Of a stretch of 64,000 nt of DNA, positions 60,402 to 64,000 are shown one piece after another. This stretch comes from Flavobacteriales bacterium. GTDB taxonomy: Bacteria; Bacteroidota; Bacteroidia; Flavobacteriales_E; Vicingaceae. The position numbers and the translations under genes are program-made. The stretch's first letter is position 1, and each line of letters begins with the position of its first letter. The stretch covers positions 124,001 through 188,000 of the forward strand of contig JACJZD010000003.1 in assembly GCA_020635795.1 (NCBI GenBank), read 5' to 3'. Below the pieces are notes generated by a model. That model ran no database searches, had not been told where the DNA came from, and saw only the letters and a list, made by a program, of their open reading frames with translations.

Positions 60402-60941
60402 TTAAGGGATATTTTTAAAGATGCTAAAGTTAACGTTGCCATATTTTCTGGTTTGAACGTAATTGGGATGATTTTTTAAATCTGTTCGTTTATCATGTTC
60501 AACAATGAGCCAACCATTTTCTTTTAAAATCGTATTGTCGAAAACCAATTGGGCTATTTCGTTAATGTTTTTTAAATCGTAAGGAGGGTCGGCAAATATA
60601 AAATCGTATTGTTGAGCATTTTTCGCTAAAAATTTAAATACATCAGCTTTAAAAACTTGAATAGCAGACAAGTTCAACTCTTTTGATGTTCGTTTAATAA
60701 AGTTGTAGCAATTGAAGTTTTGATCGATTGAGGTTATGGTTTTTGCTCCTCTCGAAGCAAATTCGTAACTAATATTACCTGTTCCGCTAAACAAATCCAG
60801 CACATGCAATTCGTCTAGCTCAAAATTATTTTCGAGAATATTAAAAAGAGCTTCTTTTGCAAAATCGGTAGTGGGTCGAACGGGTAAATTCTTTGGAGCT
60901 ACAATTGTTTTACCTTTATGTGAGCCTGAAATTATTCGCAC
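60402..60941 (-). CDS. rsmD: 16S rRNA (guanine966-N2)-methyltransferase
   Basis: 179 residues, standard length. Rossmann SAM-binding motif LDLFSGTGNIS at 48-58, catalytic DPPY at 118-121, and the family start MRIISGSHKGKTIVAPK. It modifies G966 of 16S rRNA in the 30S subunit. Its start overlaps the end of the DUF3822 gene by 10 bp, a pairing frequent in Bacteroidota. Confidence 0.93.
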   Translation of the reverse strand: MRIISGSHKGKTIVAPKNLPVRPTTDFAKEALFNILENNFELDELHVLDLFSGTGNISYEFASRGAKTITSIDQNFNCYNFIKRTSKELNLSAIQVFKADVFKFLAKNAQQYDFIFADPPYDLKNINEIAQLVFDNTILKENGWLIVEHDKRTDLKNHPNYVQTRKYGNVNFSIFKNIP

Positions 60942-61795
60942 AGGTACAAGTTGAAAAGTGCATAATGGTAATGTTTTTGAGTTTGCTCAAAAACATAGCT
61001 GTAGTTTAAGTCGTTTGGCAGCTCGCAAAACTCAATGGTTTTGATGTATTTGAAAAGCATATCGTAAATAGCAGAATTTTTATCCACTTCGCCAGTTAAA
61101 CGAATGGTAGTTTCATCGTTTTTAATGTTTAATTGATTTAACACAAACAGCAAATAATAAATAAAATCTTCACTAGTTTGATAGTTAAATGTATTATACA
61201 ATTCAAGTTGTTGGTTTTTTACAACCGTAATTTGAAATGAATTGGGCAACACATGTACTTCAACAATAACAGGTGTTTTCGATTTTTTTGCAAGTAGTAA
61301 TGAAGATTCGATTAAAGCCGTTGAAAAGTGATGAAATACAACGTTAGATAAATTGTTAAATGCATTTACAATATAATCAGGAATACTATAAACATTGTAA
61401 GCCGAAAGATTGATTAAAAAATCACTTTTAAAAATGTCTTCGTCTTGCTGAGCAAAATTAAATTGGTGGTAAACTTTTAAATTGTTGGCTTGAAAGATGG
61501 GTTTTGGTATTAACGTAACTCTATTGTTTACGTATGAAACGACTATTTTTTTAAATTTTTTTTGAAGTAAAGTCGTTTGGTTTAATAAAGCTAGCAGTGG
61601 CGACAACAACGAGTAATCGTTATAAATGTCGTTAAACATATAGCTCTCTATGCCAATAAAAGTATTGGTTTCAGGGTTAAAAATGGTATAACTTAATCCA
61701 TTTTTACTTACTTGTAAAAACAATTGGTAATCGGACGTTTTTAAATCGGAAAATGATTTATCAAAAAATGAAGTATGTTTCTGAAAACTTGCCAT
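60932..61795 (-). CDS. DUF3822-family protein
   Basis: 287 residues with no signal peptide. A Bacteroidota-specific family found next to rsmD, recognised from its position and from the ASKHA-like strand pattern (LFLQVSKNGLSYTIFNPETN, TPVIVEVHVLPNSFQITVV, TIRLTGEVDKNSAIYDMLF). A sugar-kinase/actin-like fold is possible but the nucleotide-binding motifs are not clear. Function unknown. Confidence 0.8.
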   Translation of the reverse strand: MASFQKHTSFFDKSFSDLKTSDYQLFLQVSKNGLSYTIFNPETNTFIGIESYMFNDIYNDYSLLSPLLALLNQTTLLQKKFKKIVVSYVNNRVTLIPKPIFQANNLKVYHQFNFAQQDEDIFKSDFLINLSAYNVYSIPDYIVNAFNNLSNVVFHHFSTALIESSLLLAKKSKTPVIVEVHVLPNSFQITVVKNQQLELYNTFNYQTSEDFIYYLLFVLNQLNIKNDETTIRLTGEVDKNSAIYDMLFKYIKTIEFCELPNDLNYSYVFEQTQKHYHYALFNLYLCE

Positions 61796-61811
61796 TTGGT
61801 GAAATAAAGTT

Positions 61812-61846
61812 AAAAAAAAAGGATATGAATTTCATATCCTTTTTTA
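61812..61846. terminator. hairpin terminator
   Basis: GGATATGAA (61821-61829) pairs with TTCATATCC (61831-61839), extended by A5 and T5 tracts on either side. Lies between two minus-strand genes and should terminate the gene at 61865. Confidence 0.8.
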
Positions 61847-61864
61847 TCTATTTATTAGAATATC

Positions 61865-62461
61865 TTAATCCCAGTTACCATTTATCGAAGGTTCAGTCAT
61901 AGAACCTAAAATTAATGCTTGGTTCATGTCGATACCTTCGTTGTCTGTTTTTAAACCTTTAAAAATTTCTTTGTAAGGAGCAGTAACTTCAAATACTTTC
62001 ACTTTTACTTTACCTTTTTCAACCTCACCAGAGTTAATTGAAAAATTTGAGCCACCAGAAAATGGAATGATCGAAAGAGAATCAACTACTTGTTGGAAAT
62101 TTTCTTTGAACATTTCATTTCTTACAGCAATTTTACTAGTATCTCTAACAATAATACCCATTGCAAGTGCTTTAGCTTCTTGTCCTAATAAACTATCTGG
62201 CACAACTCCAATAGCTTTAACTACAATTAACGAATCGTTTTCTAAAAAATCTCTTAATTGATCAAAAGATTTAGCGTACTCACCACGCACTTTTTTATAA
62301 CTTATTTGAGCTTCTTTTATTTGCTCCAAACGTTCAATAACAACAGCTTTTCTGTGTTTAACTTCTTTTTCTAACTCAATTTTACTATTAATGCTATCAT
62401 AAATTAAATAGCCCATAAATGCTGAGGCAACAATAAGAACAAGTTGAATAACTAATTTCAT
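61865..62461 (-). CDS. membrane-anchored hypothetical protein
   Basis: 198 residues: an N-terminal membrane helix (about 4-22), a coiled coil (about 27-70, ELEKEVKHRKAVVIERLEQ), then a soluble region with IVVRDTSKIAVRNEMFKENF-like stretches and an acidic C-terminus (NGNWD). The layout is a periplasmic coiled-coil protein anchored in the inner membrane. I do not recognise a family. It is a single gene with terminators on its downstream side, and the divergent helicase gene starts 160 bp away. Confidence 0.78.
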   Translation of the reverse strand: MKLVIQLVLIVASAFMGYLIYDSINSKIELEKEVKHRKAVVIERLEQIKEAQISYKKVRGEYAKSFDQLRDFLENDSLIVVKAIGVVPDSLLGQEAKALAMGIIVRDTSKIAVRNEMFKENFQQVVDSLSIIPFSGGSNFSINSGEVEKGKVKVKVFEVTAPYKEIFKGLKTDNEGIDMNQALILGSMTEPSINGNWD

Positions 62462-62495
62462 AAGTTTATTTTATTGGTGTTTTTTTAATTACTCA

Positions 62496-62503
62496 CAAAT
62501 CTA
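62496..62503 (-). promoter_or_regulatory. -7 promoter element for the membrane-anchored protein gene
   Basis: The minus strand reads TAGATTTG, 34 bp before the ATG at 62461. Confidence 0.4.
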
Positions 62504-62620
62504 CAATTTTTTTTATGCTCTTGGTAATCTAAACTTAAAATTAATATGGGAATAATATTATCAATTATTTAAAGGGGCATTATTTAGAATTAACGGTAAC
62601 TTTAACCTTTCGTTTTACAC

Positions 62621-64000
62621 ATGCACAACTTATTTTTTAATTCACTTCTTGCCAATTTTAAGCACAAGCCAACCAAAAATCAGCAAAAGGTTATTGGCGA
62701 ATTAGTTGATTTTGCATTTTCGACCATTAAAAAACACACGTTTGTGCTAAAGGGTTATGCTGGTACAGGTAAAACGTCTATCATTGGAGCTTTGGTAAAA
62801 ACATTGCCGGAGTTTAATTTTACGCCAGTCTTGCTAGCTCCAACAGGAAGAGCAGCTAAGGTGCTATCTAATTATTCGAATCAACCAGCTTACACCATTC
62901 ATAAAATGATTTACCAGTTGCGTTCTGGTGGTGATGGTTATACTCGGTTTTCAATAAAAGAAAATAAGTTTCAAAATGCTATTTTTTTGGTTGATGAAGC
63001 TTCTATGATAGGTGATGGGGCAGGGTTAACATCAGTAAGTTGGGGCGAAAGCAAAAGTTTGTTGGACGATTTACTGAGTTATGTCTATTCGGGTATCAAT
63101 TGTAAGTTAATTTTAATTGGTGATGTGGCTCAGTTACCGCCTGTTGGTATGGATGTGAGTCCTGCATTGGATGAAGATTTCTTGTATCAATCGTACCAAT
63201 TGAATTTAGAATTTTTCGAATTGAATGAAGTGGTTCGTCAAACTAAAAATTCGGGTATATTAAATTTAGCAACTTCTATACGAGGTAAAATTTCAAACAA
63301 CAATTACCAACTACCTTTATTGGAGACTAACGAGAAGTATAAAGATGTTATTAAAATCACTGGAGTTGAATTAGAAGATGCTTTAAGCGATGCTTACTCG
63401 AAATATGGTGAGGAAAACTGTATGGTAATTTGCAGAAGTAATAAGCGAGCAAATATTTTTAATTTACAAATACGTGCAAGAATTAAATGGCTGGAAGATG
63501 AAATCGCTTCTGGCGATTATTTGATGGTAGTAAAAAACAATTATTTCTGGCTAGAAGATTCTTCAAAAGCTGGATTTATTGCTAACGGTGATATTGTTGA
63601 AATATTACGAATTAGGGGGGAGGAAGAGCTGTACGGTTTCCGTTTTGTAAATGTAATGGTAAGAATGATTGATTACCCCAATGAGCCAGATTTAGAGGTA
63701 AAAATATTATTGGAAAGTATTTTGTCTGAGTCATCTTCCCTTTCGCCGACACGATTTAAAGAACTGTACGAAGCTGTTTCTGAAGAATATAGTTATGAAC
63801 CTAATCGTAAAAAACGTAATGAATTGATTCGTCAAAACCCTTATTACCAAGCGTTACAAGTAAAATTTGCTAATGCGGTTACTTGCCACAAATCGCAAGG
63901 TGGACAATGGGACGTGGTATTTGTTGAGCAAGGGTACTTAACCGAAGAAATGATTAATATGGAGTATTTGCGTTGGTTATATACTGCAATTACTAGAGCT
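62621..64000 (+). CDS. RecD/PIF1-like superfamily 1 DNA helicase (truncated by the window end)
   Basis: The frame from the ATG at 62621 stays open for 460 codons to the edge. Walker A is GYAGTGKTS at residues about 45-53 and Walker B is FLVDEASMIGD near 130. Motif III LILIGDVAQLPPVG is near 170, and CHKSQGGQWDVVFVEQG and YTAITRA mark the UvrD_C_2 region near 435-460. This is the layout of stand-alone RecD-like 5'-3' helicases of about 470 residues in Bacteroidota, so only a few residues are missing. It should unwind DNA in repair or recombination. The promoter region upstream (62462-62620) holds no gene. Confidence 0.88.
   Translation, partial: MHNLFFNSLLANFKHKPTKNQQKVIGELVDFAFSTIKKHTFVLKGYAGTGKTSIIGALVKTLPEFNFTPVLLAPTGRAAKVLSNYSNQPAYTIHKMIYQLRSGGDGYTRFSIKENKFQNAIFLVDEASMIGDGAGLTSVSWGESKSLLDDLLSYVYSGINCKLILIGDVAQLPPVGMDVSPALDEDFLYQSYQLNLEFFELNEVVRQTKNSGILNLATSIRGKISNNNYQLPLLETNEKYKDVIKITGVELEDALSDAYSKYGEENCMVICRSNKRANIFNLQIRARIKWLEDEIASGDYLMVVKNNYFWLEDSSKAGFIANGDIVEILRIRGEEELYGFRFVNVMVRMIDYPNEPDLEVKILLESILSESSSLSPTRFKELYEAVSEEYSYEPNRKKRNELIRQNPYYQALQVKFANAVTCHKSQGGQWDVVFVEQGYLTEEMINMEYLRWLYTAITRA

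Noticed and set aside
1..64000. CRISPR array, prophage, tRNA/rRNA or transposase in the window
   Set aside because: No regular direct-repeat/spacer pattern, no cloverleaf or rRNA segment, and no transposase, integrase or phage structural frame was seen.

Overview
The window is AT-rich chromosomal DNA of a member of the Bacteroidota, most likely order Flavobacteriales. The evidence is type IX secretion C-terminal sorting domains, a gliding-motility-type C-terminal domain, Bacteroidota-specific families (DUF6089, DUF4924, DUF3822, PrcB-C, RemB/Wzi-like barrels), a bacillithiol enzyme (BshA), -7 promoter elements of the TANNTTTG type, and almost no Shine-Dalgarno sequences. I see no tRNA, rRNA, CRISPR array, transposase or integrase. 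Nearly everything is coding and most genes are housekeeping or cell-envelope genes.

Layout. 0-12.5 kb: the end of one gene, a secreted beta-propeller protein, a permease, a PabA/TrpG amidotransferase, glutamate dehydrogenase, DoxX, glycine C-acetyltransferase, GmhA followed by a ComM/YifB-type ATPase, and a short opposite-strand cluster with a stand-alone Smr protein. 12.6-16.3 kb: an M61 peptidase followed closely by a LytS/LytTR two-component pair. 16.4-21.6 kb: a SiaC-like protein, a Skp-like chaperone, DUF4924, a gliding-type secreted protein, an OmpA-family protein and TsaB. 21.6-22.95 kb (minus): PdxJ and two small lipoproteins, one only 39 residues long. 23.0-32.2 kb (plus): a long outer-membrane biogenesis cluster (CBS protein, Omp85-like protein, NAD kinase, two DUF6089 barrels, UppS, BamA, two Skp proteins), then MurI.

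33.3-38.6 kb is a two-gene accessory unit for huge secreted FG-GAP and BNR-type proteins. It is bounded by inverted repeats, with an attC-like hairpin at one end and a perfect 28-bp palindrome at the other. 38.7-43.2 kb: BshA, a HEAT-like protein, a small membrane protein, and an Rrf2 regulator next to a SLC13/TrkA-C permease with a likely operator. 43.4-49.8 kb (minus): a DUF255 thioredoxin-like lipoprotein and a WecA-type phosphoglycosyltransferase between two paralogous RemB/Wzi-like barrels. 49.9-56.9 kb: MtfA-like peptidase, LEA-type lipoprotein, M20 dipeptidase, GpmI, and a secreted GH18+CUB protein. 56.9-58.1 kb: a second accessory island with an orphan 143-residue gene and about 720 bp of non-coding DNA. 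It ends in the same inverted-repeat-plus-palindrome arrangement as the 33-38 kb unit. 58.1-64 kb: outer-membrane protein, MATE exporter, RsmD, DUF3822, a membrane-anchored protein and the start of a RecD-like helicase cut by the window edge.

The most interesting signal is the pair of accessory units at 33.3-38.6 kb and 57.6-58.1 kb. Both read 5' palindrome - GTTAG box - body - CTAAC box - (attC-like) hairpin in the minus direction, as isolated integron cassettes would, but no integrase is visible. The window also carries at least three families of short dispersed palindromic repeats. Some copies have entered coding sequences: in-frame in tsaB, in the signal peptide of a barrel gene, and at the start of a lipoprotein gene.
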